Shown here piece after piece: positions 17,217-27,683 of a stretch of 64,000 nt of DNA. The stretch's first letter is position 1, and each line of letters starts with the position of its first letter. Source of the DNA: JAXLYE01 sp046351595 (GTDB lineage: Bacteria; Myxococcota_A; Polyangia; Palsa-1104; JAEUJZ01); NCBI GenBank assembly GCA_046351595.1, contig JAXLYE010000001.1, positions 62,001 to 126,000 on the forward strand, read 5' to 3'. Under the pieces are notes generated by a model. The model was not told the origin of the DNA. It was given only the letters and a program-made list of their open reading frames with translations, and did not search any database. Made by a program: the position numbers and the translations under genes.

Positions 17217-18785
17217 TCAGCCCTTGACCGTCAGCAGCGGCCACAGCCGCGCCACGCGCCGCGCCACGCCCGCGTCCTCGACGGTCTTTACCACCGGCGT
17301 GATGGGCTTGTAGGCGTACGGCGCCTCCTCCATCAGCCGCTGGTGGTGCTTGGCCAGGATGTCGCGGCGCAGCCGGATCGACGCGGCGTTCGGATCGATC
17401 GGCGTCACCACGCGCAGCGGCGCCAGCGCCTGCTTGTAGACCGCCTCCTCGACGTGCGAGGCCTGGCCGCGGGTCAGGCTGCGGCCGGCGCCGTGGCACG
17501 CGCTGCACAGGGCCTCGGGGTTGCCGGCACCGGCCAAAAGGTAGCTGGCCGCGCCCATCGAGCCCGGGATGATCACCGGGTGCCCGGTGTAGCGGAACGG
17601 ACCCGCGCTCTCGGGCGACGGACCGAGCGCCGGGCACGCGCCCTTTCTGTGCAGCAGGCGCCCCTCGTCTTCCTGCCAGATCAGGTTGTGCGGCGCGTCG
17701 TAGATGAGGCGCGCCTGCACCCGCCGCCCCAGCACCTCGGACAGCGCGCGCACCATCATCAGCCCCAGGAACAGGCGGTTGCCGAAGGCGAAGTTGGCGG
17801 CGTTGCGCATCGCGTCCAGGTAGCGCGCGGCCTCGGCGGCGAGCGGCCCTTCGGTGGGCAGGAAGTAGAAGCCGTGCCCGGGGTGTATAAGACCCTTGGG
17901 GTACAGCGCCCGCGCCCGCTCGTCGAAGTGCCCGCCGACCGCGTGCCCCAGCCCCACCGACCCGGAGTGCACCATCACCGTCACCGCGTCGCGGCCGACC
18001 CCCCAGGCGTGCGCGGTCGCGCCGTCGTGCAGGTCCTCGACGACCTGCAGCTCGACGAAGTGGTTGCCGCCGCCGACCGAGCCGATCTGCGCGTCGCGCC
18101 CGTCCTGCGCGCCGGAGCCGCGGATGTAGTCCGCGAACGAGAAGACCCCGGAGGCCGGCAGCCCGCCGCCGAAGTGGACCTTCTCGAGATCGCGCTCCTG
18201 CTGCGCCGGATCGTAGTAGCGCCACAGCCCGGTCTCGCGGTTGTCCTTCGCGGTGGCGAGCAGGCCGGGCAGCCCCTCGCGCAGGAGCGCCTCGCGCTGC
18301 CGCGGCGACATCGGGATGTCACGCTCGCCGCCGAAGAACAGCGCGCGCAGCCGCGACTCCAGCGCCGCCATGTGCGGCTCCAGCTCGGCGCGCCGCACGT
18401 CGGTGTAGAGCAGCCGCATGCCGCAGCACACGTCGTTGCCGATGGCGGCCGGCACCACGAAACGACGCGCGTCCGCGACCGTGCCGACGGGGATGCCGCC
18501 GCCGCGGTGGAAGTCCGGGGTCAGCACGACGCGCCGCAGCTCGCCCGGCGCATCGCCGAAGAATGCTCGTACGTGGCCCTCCTTCTCCGCCTCCCAGAGC
18601 GCGGACAGGGTCTCTGTGATCGACAGGAACGACAGCAGCTGCTCGATCCCGTCCGGCTCGATGTGGACGTCGCGCCCGGCCAAAAGGGTCACCGGGACGC
18701 CGTAGGGGTTGTCGACCCGCACCTGGGTCTCGGAGAGCCGGGTCAGCAGGCTCTCGGGGTGAGCGTGGTTCGCCCTGGTCTGCAT
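17217..18785 (-). CDS. rtcB: RtcB-family RNA-splicing ligase
   Basis: The product is 522 residues, longer than E. coli RtcB (408). The Mn2+ and GMP-handling motifs are kept in altered forms: GNDVCCGM (Asp and Cys metal ligands), DFHRGGGIPVGTV, GSVGGGNHFVE, HSGSVGLGH, APHNLIW and SACHGAGR with the histidine that becomes guanylylated. RtcB joins 2',3'-cyclic phosphate or 3'-phosphate RNA ends to 5'-OH ends, in tRNA repair or splicing. No rtcA, rtcR or archease gene is near. The start at 18785 is chosen because AAGAGG lies 6 bp upstream; an ATG at 18791 overlaps that site. Its DFH instead of DVH and SVG instead of SRG suggest a divergent subfamily. Confidence 0.85.
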   Translation of the reverse strand: MQTRANHAHPESLLTRLSETQVRVDNPYGVPVTLLAGRDVHIEPDGIEQLLSFLSITETLSALWEAEKEGHVRAFFGDAPGELRRVVLTPDFHRGGGIPVGTVADARRFVVPAAIGNDVCCGMRLLYTDVRRAELEPHMAALESRLRALFFGGERDIPMSPRQREALLREGLPGLLATAKDNRETGLWRYYDPAQQERDLEKVHFGGGLPASGVFSFADYIRGSGAQDGRDAQIGSVGGGNHFVELQVVEDLHDGATAHAWGVGRDAVTVMVHSGSVGLGHAVGGHFDERARALYPKGLIHPGHGFYFLPTEGPLAAEAARYLDAMRNAANFAFGNRLFLGLMMVRALSEVLGRRVQARLIYDAPHNLIWQEDEGRLLHRKGACPALGPSPESAGPFRYTGHPVIIPGSMGAASYLLAGAGNPEALCSACHGAGRSLTRGQASHVEEAVYKQALAPLRVVTPIDPNAASIRLRRDILAKHHQRLMEEAPYAYKPITPVVKTVEDAGVARRVARLWPLLTVKG

Positions 18786-19325
18786 CTGCATCCTCTTGTT
18801 CGTCGTGTCCGTCCGCGCGCGGTGACACAAAGCGTACGCGCGCTGCGGGTCCGGACCCTTGGGTATTGTGAACGGAAGGGACGCGATCGCCGCGCGATCA
18901 CGAACGCGAGAGGCCGCTCGCCGGGAGCGACGCCGCCGCATGCAGCGACGCGCTCCCACCGGGCCTTGCGGCTCCGGCGAGCTCCGAAAGGAGGAGTGAC
19001 CCGCATGCGGGTCCAGCAGCGAGAACAGGGTGCAGAGATCCGGAGGCGCTGTCAACGCCGTCGCTGCGCCGCGCAAAGACGGCTTTTTTTGCGCGGAGTT
19101 GCGGCCGCCCGCGGCGAGCCTCCGTGCGCCGAAGGACTCTGGTAGCGTGCTCGCATGGTTCCGTGTCCGGTTCGAGAGTTCCCGCTGCGATGGATTGCTC
19201 GTTCGACTCTTTGGGAACCCGATCGGGCCCGGTCTGTCCAAGCCGACATGCACGGATCAAGATGCGGAGCCGCGGCGCGGCGGGGCCAACGTAACGACGG
19301 CGCAACGGGAATCGGACGCGGCGCC
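18786..19325. other. 540-bp divergent intergenic region
   Basis: It separates rtcB (minus) from the alpha-2-macroglobulin gene (plus). Open frames cross it, including an in-frame upstream extension of the macroglobulin gene from 19155, but no domain is seen. AGACGGCTTTTTTTGCGC near 19076 has a T run without an obvious strong stem. Promoters for both genes should lie here. Confidence 0.4.
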
Positions 19326-22300
19326 GTGCGCCCGGTCCGAGCGGCGGCTCCCGTCGGAGTCACCGGCCTTTTGGCGCTCCTCTTCGCTGCGGCTGCGGTG
19401 CTCTTGCCGCTCGGCGGGTGCGGGCGCGGTCAGGTCGCAGGCAGCGGGACGCCGTCCGCCAGCGCGCCGCCGCCGCCGCCGATGCTATCGAGCCGCGCGC
19501 TCGCCGGGATCGATCCGGCGCAGGCCGCGAGCCCGACCGGCGAGGCGGAGCTCTCGCCGCCGCCGCTGCAGGTCACCGAGTTCGGACCGCGCGGCCGCAC
19601 CGACACCGAGGAGCCGACGCTCTTTGTCCGCTTCAACCAGCCCGTGATCTCGATGGAGAAGAGCGGCGAGGAGCTGACGTCGGCGGCGTTCGAGATCACG
19701 CCGGCGCTGCCGGGCCGCGCCTACTTTCAGACGCCGGAGCGGCTGGTGTTCGAGCCCAGCAAGCCGCTGGCCCGGGCGCAGCGCTACACGGTGCGGCTGC
19801 GCGGCGTCCTCACCGCGCTGAGCGGCGCGGTCTGGGGCCGGGCGGGCGACGGCGCAAAGCAGGGCGCATCGCAGCTCGAGTGGGAGCTCGAGAGCGAGCG
19901 GCCGCGGGTCACCTCGGCCGCGGTCGAGGGCGACTGGAACAGCGACGCCTCGCGCACCGCGCTGGTGGTGCTGGAGTTCAGCCAGTCGGTGCAGCCCGAG
20001 TCGGTGGCGCGATCCCTGAGCGCGTCCGCGCGCGACCCCAACCAGAGCAGATACAGAGCCAGCGACACAGCCAGCGACACAGCCAGCGACACAGCCAAAG
20101 CAACCGACAAGAAGCCGGCGGGGCCCGCCGTCCCGCTCGCGGTCAGCCGCACCACGCCCGAGGAGGCCAAGCGCGCCGGGGCCAGCTGGGACAGCGACTC
20201 GCCGCGGCGCCTGGTCACGGTGCGCCCGCGCACGCTGTGGCCGGCCGGCGCCGAGATCGTCCTCAAGGTCGCGCCGGGCCTGGTCGGTGCCGACGGGCCG
20301 CTGCCGCTCGATACGCCGTTCGAGACGTCGCTCCGGACCATCGGCCCGCTGCGCCTGATCGGGCAGAGCTGCACCGCCAAGAAGCCGTGCGCGCAGGAGC
20401 CCATCATCCTGCGCTTCAACAACACCATCCCCGACGAGGAGCTCGAGGAGAAGCGGGCGCGCATCACGATCTCGCCCCGGCCCAGCTGGTTCAGCGTCAG
20501 CGGCACGCCGTCCTACTGGGGCGGCGACGGCAGCGAGGACGGTGACGGCAGCGACGGCGACGGCAAGCACGGCTACCGCGTCGAGCTCGATGGCAGCTTC
20601 CTGCCCGGCGTGACCTACCAGGTGACGGTCAGCCCGGCGCTGCGCGATCGCTACCAGCAGGCGCTCGGGCAGCCGCAGCGGCTGAGCGCGGTGTTCGGGA
20701 AGCGGCCGTTCTTGGCGCTGAGCAGCGAGAGCGGCGTGCTGCGCCCGGGGCTGCCGCAGACCGTCGGCGTGACCAGCCGGCACGTGGCGGCGCTGACGGT
20801 GTCGGCGCAGCTGCTCGACGACGCGGAGCTGGCGCGGCTGCTGCTTGCGCCGAGCAAGGCGGCGACGGAGCGCACGGACTCGGGCGAGGCCGACGACAGC
20901 AAGCTGCCGGCGCCGAAGCCGCAGCTTGTGCGCAGCCTGCGCACGAGCCCGCGCGGGCCCACGGACTGGTCGTCGGTGGTGCTCGATCTGCGCGAGCTCA
21001 GCGGCGGCGCGTACGGCGCGATCTTGGTCCAGGTGCAGGCGACCGAGCTCGTGGCGCGGGCCAGGGGCGAGCGCCTGCCGCCGCCGGTGCGCGGCCTGTT
21101 CCGGCTGACGGATCTGAGCGCGGTGCTGACCGCGTCGCGACCGCGCTCTCTGCTCGGCGTGTACCGGCTGTCCGATGGCAAGCCCGTGCCCGGGGCGACG
21201 GCGCTGCGGCTCTCCGAGGCGGGACAGCCGGTCGGGGCGAGCGGCCGCACCGACGACAAGGGCCTGCTCGTGCTCGAGCAGCCGCTGCCCGCGGATCACG
21301 ACCCCGTCGAGCTGCGCGGCCTGTACGCGGTGGCCGCGCCCGCCCCGCGCACCAGCGACGGCGCCGACCGCACCGACCGCGCCTACCTGATCCTCGATGG
21401 CGGGCGCATGCTGAGCGGCAGCGGCAAGGCCGACCCGCCCGCGGTCCTGCGCCGCGGCGAGCGGCTGCTGCTCCAGGTCCTCACCGAGCGCGACGCCTAC
21501 CGGCCCGGCGAAACCGTGCGCGCCGTGGGCTACGCCGCCATCGACACGCCGTTCGCCGAGAGCGGCCTGCGGCGCGTGCCGGCCGGGCTCGAGGTCGAGC
21601 TCTCCGTCGACGATCCGCAGCGGCGGGTCGTGGCCAGCCGGCGCGTGCAGACGACCGCCGAGGGCAAGTTCTGGGGCGAGCTGCCGCTGCCGGCGCCGGG
21701 CACGCTCGGCCGCCACACGCTGCGGGCGCGGCTGCTCGAGCGCACCGACAGCGTCCACGTCAAGGTCGAGGACTACCGCGTCCCCGAGTTCGCGGTCACC
21801 GCGACGGCCGATCCCGGTGACCTCGTCGCGCCGGCGCGCCCGCAGATCCGCGCCGTGGCTAGCTACTTCTTCGGCGGTCCCGTGGCGCTGACCCGGGCGC
21901 GCGCCAGCCAGAGCTGCTGGCCGATGCACTTCCGGCCGCCCGGTCTGCCCAGCGAGTGGATCGTCAACGCGCCGCTGCGCGACGGCCCCGAGCACGCTCC
22001 CTCGTTCGAGGTGCCGCTGCCCGACAAGGCCACGGGCCCGCGCGGTCGCCTCGCCTTCGCCGCGCCCGCGACGCCGCCGGGCCACGACGCCCGCCGCTGC
22101 CGGGTCAGCGTCTCGCTCGCCGACGCCTCGCACCAGAGCATCGGCGCCGAGGCCGACTACCAGATCCACCCGGCGCGCTACTACCTGGCGGTGCGCACGC
22201 CGTCGCACCTCACCGAGGGCGACACCCTGAGCTTCGCGGTGCGCGCCGTGGCCTTCGACGGCACCCGCGTCGCCGCGGACGGCGTGCGGATCGCGATCGA

Positions 22301-25300
22301 GCGCAGCTGGTCCGAGCCGACCTACAAGACCGTCGGCAAGGAGCGCGTCTTCGACCGCACGGTGGAGCACCGCGAGCCCGCCCCCGGCTGCACGCTGCGC
22401 CTTCTGCCGAGCGGCGCCGATGCCGAGTGCCGCGTCGCCGCGCTCAAGCCCGGCCGCTACGAGCTGCACCTGTCCGGCGGGCCCGACGCCAGCGCCGCGC
22501 GCGCCGAGCTCTACGTCCACGTCCAGCCGCGCCCGCGCGAGTCGACGCCACCGCCGCCGCCCCAGCCGCCGCGCACGCCGGCCGCGAACCTCACCCTCAG
22601 CGTCAGCTCGAACAGCGCGCAGCCGGGCGATGTCATCGACGTGAAGGTCAGCTCGCCGTGGCCGCTGGAGGGCGCGCTGGTGCTCGCGCGCAACGGCCTG
22701 CGCCGGCACCTGCCGCTCTCGCTCGCCGCCGCCGGCGAGGCCGAGCTGCGCCTGCCCGTCGACGACACCTGGGTGCCGCAGGTGACGCTGGAGGTGGTGG
22801 CGGTGCTGCCGCCGGTGCCGCCGCCCAAGGGCGTGCGCGCCTACGTGACGAGCAACGTGCGCCACGACCGCCCCGTCGTGCTCACCCCGTCGACCCGGAT
22901 CTTCGTCGAGAACAAGCAGCGGCGGCTGCAGGTCCAGGTCAGCGCGCCGGGCGAGGCGCGGCCTGCGGCGACGGTGCCGATCCGCGTCAGCGTGCGCGAT
23001 CACCAGGCGCGGCCGACGGCGGCCCGCCTGGCGCTGTGGGCCGTCGACGAGGCGGTGCTGTCGCTCACCGGCTACGAGGTCCCGGACCTGTTGCCGCTGT
23101 TCCTGCCCGAGGGCAGCGCCCACATCAGCGAGCGCGACGACTTCCGCTCCCTGCTCGGCCCGTACGAGCGCGAGCCCGAGGACAGCTGGCTGATCGGCCG
23201 CACCGGTCACGCCTACGGCTCGGCGCACGGCGGCCTGGCCGGGCGGGCGGCCCACAGCCCCGCGGTGATGATGGGCGCAGCGACGGTGCAGCAGGCGCGC
23301 CAGCGCTTCGAGACGACGCCGGTCTTCCTCGGCGACGTCGCGGTCGGGCCGAGCGGCGAGGCCACGATCTCGGCGCGCCTGCCCGACAACCTGACGACGT
23401 TCCGCATCACCGCGCTCGCATCGGCCCGGCTCGTCGACGGCGAGAGCCCGGGGCGCTTCGGGATGGGCGACGCCCGCCTGCGCGTCAGCCAGCCCTTCCT
23501 GGTGCGCGCCGCGCTGCCGCGCATGCTGCGCCCCGGCGACGTCGCCGAGATCGGCGCGCTGCTCAACAACCTGGCCGGGCCCGCGGGGCAGGCCGAGGTG
23601 CGCGTGACCCTGCACCAGAGCCGGCCGGTGCTGCGGCTCGGGACGCCGCCGGCCCGCGCGCAGCAGGGAGCGACGACCGCGGCGACGGCGCAGCAGGCGA
23701 TCCTCGCTGGCGACCAGCTGCGGCTGCCCTTCACGCTGTACGCCGAGCAGGCCGGCACCGCCGAGGTCGAGCTCAGCGCCACCCTGCGCCCGACGGGCGG
23801 ATCGACGGCGCCGCCGCTCAGCGACTCGATCCGGCTGCCGCTCGCGGTCGAGACCGAGCCGACGCTGACCGAGCGCGCCGCGGTCTACGGCTCGCTCGAC
23901 GACGGCCAGCCGATCGCGGTGCCGCTGAAGGTGCCGGCCGGGGCGCAGCCCGCCGTCGGTGGCCTCGAGGTCCAGGCCAGCGCGTCGCTGCTCGGTGATC
24001 TGGCGGGCGCGGTGCGGGCATTGGTCGACTACCCGTACGGCTGCCTCGAGCAGACGACGAGCCGGCTGGTGCCGCTGGCCGCGCTGCCCGAGCTGGCGGG
24101 GCTGCTGCCCGGCGCCATCCCCGACGCCACCGCGCACGTGCAGGCCGGCGTGCAGCGCCTGGCGAGCATGCAGGTGCCGGGACGCGGCGGCTTCGCCTAC
24201 TGGCCCGGCGGCCGCGAGCCGCACCTGTACGCGACGGCGTACGCGACGTGGACGCTGCACCAGCTGCGCCAGGCCGGCTACGCCGTGCCGAACGAGCTGA
24301 TCGAGGGCGCGCTGCGCTACCTGCAGGCCGAGGTCACGCCCGATGGCGAGGCCGAGCCGCAGCGCCTCACGCCCGGCGCCGGCCCGCTCCGCGACCTGCT
24401 CGACGATCCGCTCGAGCGCACGCGGCGGGTCCTGGCCGTGCACGCGCTGGCCGAGCTCGGGCGCAAGCCGCTCGCTGCGCTCGACGAGCTCTACACCCAC
24501 CGCGCGGCGCTGCCGGTGTTCGCGCGCGCCTTCCTGCTGATGGCGCTGCACGCCGCGCTGCCGGCCGACCCGCGGGTCGCGCAGCTCACCGACGAGCTGA
24601 TCGGCCACATCGACGAGCTGCCCGGCAGCGCCCACGTCCGCGAGAGCGTGCGCCACAGGCTCGATGCCCTGTTCCACTCGCCGGCGCGCAGCGACGCGCT
24701 GGTGCTGTGGGCGCTGCTGCGCGTGCGGCCCGAGCACCCGGCGGTGCCGAAGCTGGTGCGCGGCCTGACCGAGCGGCGCGGGGCGCTGGGCTGGCGCAAC
24801 CCCCAGGAGAACGCCTACGCGCTGCTCGCCCTGGCCGCCTACGGCAAGCGCTTCGAGGCGACCGCGCCGCGGCTGCATTTGGACGCCTGGGCCGGTCCCG
24901 GCCGCCGGTCGCCGTGGCTGGGCGCCGCCGAGCTGCGCGACCGCCAGAGCCCGCCGCAGGTGCTGGCGCTGCCGATGCCGCGGCTGATCGAAGCGGCCGC
25001 GCGCGGCGACGTCGGCCCGCTGCTGCTGCTGCGCCAGGGCAGCGGCCGCCTGTACTACCGCGTCGGGCTGACCTGGGCCGAGGAGGGTCCGGACCTGCCC
25101 GCCCGCACCCGCGGCCTGCGCCTCGAGCGGGCGCTGCGCACGCAGGCTTCCCCGTCGGTGTCAGCGTCGGCGTCAGCGTCGGCGCCGCTGGCGCTCGCGA
25201 TCGGCGAGCCGGTGGCCATCGACCTGACCCTCGAGAACCGCACGCTGCTGAGCTACGTCGCCGTCGACGTGCCGCTGCCGGCCGGGCTGGAGGCGCTGCA

Positions 25301-25562
25301 GCTGAGCCTGGGGCGCGGGCAGGCCAGCGGGATGCTCGACGGGGTGCGCGGCGCCTTCGTCAGCCACCAGGAGGCGCGCCCGGACCGCATCGTGCTGTTC
25401 GCCGACGACCTGCCGCCGGGGACGCACCACCACACGCTGTACGTGCGGCCGACGACGCCCGGGCGCTTCAGCCTGCCGCCGGCGCGCGCCGAGGCGATGT
25501 ACCAGCCCGAGGTCTACGGCCGCTCGACCGGAACCCTCGTCGAGGTGCGCGAGGCGAAGTAG
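19326..25562 (+). CDS. bacterial alpha-2-macroglobulin lipoprotein with thioester motif
   Basis: The product is about 2,078 residues from a GTG at 19326, which gives a compact lipoprotein signal ending in the lipobox LGGC. The frame stays open to ATGs at 19248 and 19155, which would give an unusually long leader. It has repeated Ig-like MG domains, a bait-region area, the macroglobulin signature DNLTTFRITALASA, and the thioester segment DYPYGCLEQT (Cys about residue 1573). An alpha/alpha toroid (thioester domain) and a C-terminal receptor-type domain follow. These proteins trap attacking proteases when the bait is cut and the Cys-Gln thioester reacts. Two low-complexity insertions are present. 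The usual partner, penicillin-binding protein 1C, is not adjacent. Confidence 0.92.
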   Translation: MRPVRAAAPVGVTGLLALLFAAAAVLLPLGGCGRGQVAGSGTPSASAPPPPPMLSSRALAGIDPAQAASPTGEAELSPPPLQVTEFGPRGRTDTEEPTLFVRFNQPVISMEKSGEELTSAAFEITPALPGRAYFQTPERLVFEPSKPLARAQRYTVRLRGVLTALSGAVWGRAGDGAKQGASQLEWELESERPRVTSAAVEGDWNSDASRTALVVLEFSQSVQPESVARSLSASARDPNQSRYRASDTASDTASDTAKATDKKPAGPAVPLAVSRTTPEEAKRAGASWDSDSPRRLVTVRPRTLWPAGAEIVLKVAPGLVGADGPLPLDTPFETSLRTIGPLRLIGQSCTAKKPCAQEPIILRFNNTIPDEELEEKRARITISPRPSWFSVSGTPSYWGGDGSEDGDGSDGDGKHGYRVELDGSFLPGVTYQVTVSPALRDRYQQALGQPQRLSAVFGKRPFLALSSESGVLRPGLPQTVGVTSRHVAALTVSAQLLDDAELARLLLAPSKAATERTDSGEADDSKLPAPKPQLVRSLRTSPRGPTDWSSVVLDLRELSGGAYGAILVQVQATELVARARGERLPPPVRGLFRLTDLSAVLTASRPRSLLGVYRLSDGKPVPGATALRLSEAGQPVGASGRTDDKGLLVLEQPLPADHDPVELRGLYAVAAPAPRTSDGADRTDRAYLILDGGRMLSGSGKADPPAVLRRGERLLLQVLTERDAYRPGETVRAVGYAAIDTPFAESGLRRVPAGLEVELSVDDPQRRVVASRRVQTTAEGKFWGELPLPAPGTLGRHTLRARLLERTDSVHVKVEDYRVPEFAVTATADPGDLVAPARPQIRAVASYFFGGPVALTRARASQSCWPMHFRPPGLPSEWIVNAPLRDGPEHAPSFEVPLPDKATGPRGRLAFAAPATPPGHDARRCRVSVSLADASHQSIGAEADYQIHPARYYLAVRTPSHLTEGDTLSFAVRAVAFDGTRVAADGVRIAIERSWSEPTYKTVGKERVFDRTVEHREPAPGCTLRLLPSGADAECRVAALKPGRYELHLSGGPDASAARAELYVHVQPRPRESTPPPPPQPPRTPAANLTLSVSSNSAQPGDVIDVKVSSPWPLEGALVLARNGLRRHLPLSLAAAGEAELRLPVDDTWVPQVTLEVVAVLPPVPPPKGVRAYVTSNVRHDRPVVLTPSTRIFVENKQRRLQVQVSAPGEARPAATVPIRVSVRDHQARPTAARLALWAVDEAVLSLTGYEVPDLLPLFLPEGSAHISERDDFRSLLGPYEREPEDSWLIGRTGHAYGSAHGGLAGRAAHSPAVMMGAATVQQARQRFETTPVFLGDVAVGPSGEATISARLPDNLTTFRITALASARLVDGESPGRFGMGDARLRVSQPFLVRAALPRMLRPGDVAEIGALLNNLAGPAGQAEVRVTLHQSRPVLRLGTPPARAQQGATTAATAQQAILAGDQLRLPFTLYAEQAGTAEVELSATLRPTGGSTAPPLSDSIRLPLAVETEPTLTERAAVYGSLDDGQPIAVPLKVPAGAQPAVGGLEVQASASLLGDLAGAVRALVDYPYGCLEQTTSRLVPLAALPELAGLLPGAIPDATAHVQAGVQRLASMQVPGRGGFAYWPGGREPHLYATAYATWTLHQLRQAGYAVPNELIEGALRYLQAEVTPDGEAEPQRLTPGAGPLRDLLDDPLERTRRVLAVHALAELGRKPLAALDELYTHRAALPVFARAFLLMALHAALPADPRVAQLTDELIGHIDELPGSAHVRESVRHRLDALFHSPARSDALVLWALLRVRPEHPAVPKLVRGLTERRGALGWRNPQENAYALLALAAYGKRFEATAPRLHLDAWAGPGRRSPWLGAAELRDRQSPPQVLALPMPRLIEAAARGDVGPLLLLRQGSGRLYYRVGLTWAEEGPDLPARTRGLRLERALRTQASPSVSASASASAPLALAIGEPVAIDLTLENRTLLSYVAVDVPLPAGLEALQLSLGRGQASGMLDGVRGAFVSHQEARPDRIVLFADDLPPGTHHHTLYVRPTTPGRFSLPPARAEAMYQPEVYGRSTGTLVEVREAK
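20057..20092 (+). repeat. three 12-bp tandem repeats inside the macroglobulin gene
   Basis: The unit AGCCAGCGACAC occurs three times in a row. Because 12 is a multiple of three, copy-number change would add or remove four-residue SDTA units without breaking the frame. It lies in a hydrophilic linker near the N-terminus of the protein. Confidence 0.8.
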
Positions 25563-25572
25563 CGCACATCCG

Positions 25573-26037
<465 letters not shown>

Positions 26038-26296
26038 GCGTTCCTCCTTTGGGGATGTTCGCACATCCCGATCGCTCCGTCTGCTGCCGGGCCGCATCCC
26101 GGCCGAGCGCCTCGTGATCCCCGTCCGCGTCGCCGACCGACGAGCTGGCAGCCGACGGCGCCGCGCCGCGGGGTCTTGCCCCTGGCCCTGTCTGGGGATG
26201 GACCGGACCGGGGCGCGCTTCATTCAGCCGCGCGGGCCACGCAAGCCACGCAATTACGACCTCAGCCGTCGGCGCTCGAGCCCCGAGGCGCCGCGG

Positions 26297-26767
26297 TCAC
26301 CGGGGGCCGGGCGAGCCGTCGCGCGGGCCGTGCGCCGCCCGCGGCGACCGCGTCGACGTCGCGTCCAGGCGCGCGCGCCGCTCGGCGAGGAAGGTCCGGG
26401 CCTCGGCCTCGCTGCGGGCGAAGGCGACACGCTCGATGAGGTCGGGGCGGCTGTAGAGCAGCGCGATGCCGCGGATCAAGAGCACCGAGACGGTGCGCAT
26501 CGGCAGGCTGGCACCGACGATGGCGATGCCGTCGATCTTGTGGCCGCGCGCCCACTCGGCCATGCAGCGGCGGACCTCGGGGCCGCTCGGTCCGACCTGG
26601 CGGTGGTCGATGAGCAGGAAGGCGCGGCCGCGCTCGGCCATCACCTGCTCGACGGTCGCGAGGCAGCGCTCGGTCTCCTCCAGCGAGACCGGGCCGCGCA
26701 TGCGCAGCGTGACGGCGTCGCCGTCGATCTCGACGCCGTGCTGCCCGATAAGAGAGCTCGGCTGCAT
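26297..26767 (-). CDS. STAS/SpoIIAA-like single-domain protein
   Basis: The product is 156 residues from ATG 26767, preceded by GGGGGGAG. The pattern of an N-terminal strand (VEIDGDAVTLRMRGPVSLEE), a long helix, a central strand (AFLLIDHRQVGPSG), and a second strand before GASLPMRTVSVLL resembles the STAS/SpoIIAA-like fold found in many myxobacterial small proteins. The family binds partners or small ligands and often acts in regulation; no partner kinase or phosphatase is next to it. The C-terminus is basic and disordered. The assignment rests on fold pattern, not a diagnostic motif. Confidence 0.55.
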   Translation of the reverse strand: MQPSSLIGQHGVEIDGDAVTLRMRGPVSLEETERCLATVEQVMAERGRAFLLIDHRQVGPSGPEVRRCMAEWARGHKIDGIAIVGASLPMRTVSVLLIRGIALLYSRPDLIERVAFARSEAEARTFLAERRARLDATSTRSPRAAHGPRDGSPGPR

Positions 26768-26901
26768 GGCTCCCCCCCTGCGCGGAAGCGCGCCATTCAT
26801 CTTATACACATATCGGTACGCATATCGGGAACGCTGGTCGGGCCCGGCGGGGGCGCGGCTTCTTGACACCTCGCCGAGGGTCTGCAAAACATCGCCGCCC
26901 C

Positions 26902-27618
26902 ATGCCTGAGTCGCTGACACTTGCGCCGACCGCAGAGCCCAACGTGTTCCTCGCCCCGGACGGCACGCGCCGCACGCCGCCGCCCGGCTGGCAGTGCCTG
27001 CCGCCCGGTGACGCCGGCCTGACCCGCCGCGTCAAGCAGGCCGGCCCGAGCTGGGCCGTGATCGAGAAGCGCGGCCGCAAGGCCTTCTCCAAGGGGCTGT
27101 GGGCCCCGGCCGAGAACATCGCCGCCGCGCGCGCCGCGCTCAGCGCCGAGCGCTCGACCGAGAGCTACGCCAAGCGGCGGCAGGCCGATGCGGCGCGGCG
27201 CGAGCGCGTGCAGGAGGGCTACGTGCAGTCCTTCTCCGAGGCGGTGCTCGAGTTCCTGGGCTTCGCGCCGCGCTACCACGAGCTGGCGCAGCGGCTGGCG
27301 GCGCGGGTCACGGCGCACGCCACGCCCGTCGGCAGCGGCACCGTCGCCCGCACCGAGCGCATCCCGGTCGAGCAGCGGGCCGAGGCCGCGGTCATCGCCT
27401 GGCTGCGCCACCAGACGACGGCCTACGACCACATGGCGATCCCGCGGGTCAAGGGCATGCGCCGCGAGGTCCGGCGCGAGCTCGCCGAGATCAGCCGCGC
27501 CCTGCTCGGCGTGCACCGCCGCGACGAGCCGCACGCCGCCGAGCGCTGCGCGCTGTGCCGGGCCGTGGCCGAGCCGCCGCCGCAGCGCCCGCGCTCAATC
27601 GACGACATCCTGATTTGA
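26902..27618 (+). CDS. DUF2293-like domain protein
   Basis: The product is 238 residues from ATG 26902. The N-terminal half has WQCLPPGDAGLTRRVKQAGPSW and KRGRKAFSKGLWAPAENI. The C-terminal half has AVIAWLRHQTTAYDHMAIPR followed by GMRREVRRELAEISRALLG, which I match to the DUF2293 pattern (RHxxTxYD, then a basic helix). It ends with a short Cys pair (ERCALCRAVAE), possibly half of a metal site. The function of the family is not known. Arg-rich helices suggest nucleic-acid contact, which is inference. It is divergent from the STAS-like gene and followed 65 bp later by a transporter gene. Confidence 0.6.
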   Translation: MPESLTLAPTAEPNVFLAPDGTRRTPPPGWQCLPPGDAGLTRRVKQAGPSWAVIEKRGRKAFSKGLWAPAENIAAARAALSAERSTESYAKRRQADAARRERVQEGYVQSFSEAVLEFLGFAPRYHELAQRLAARVTAHATPVGSGTVARTERIPVEQRAEAAVIAWLRHQTTAYDHMAIPRVKGMRREVRRELAEISRALLGVHRRDEPHAAERCALCRAVAEPPPQRPRSIDDILI

Positions 27619-27683
27619 AATCGGGCGCGGCGCGGCGGCCGGCGCGGTTGACACACCCGGCCGTGCCGTCGTAGGCCCGAGGC

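Noticed and set aside
19485..24878. Very long minus-strand open frame (about 1,800 codons) opposite the macroglobulin gene
   Set aside because: It is the antisense shadow of a high-GC gene: Arg/Gly/Ala-rich translation, no domains, and the plus-strand frame has clear macroglobulin motifs.
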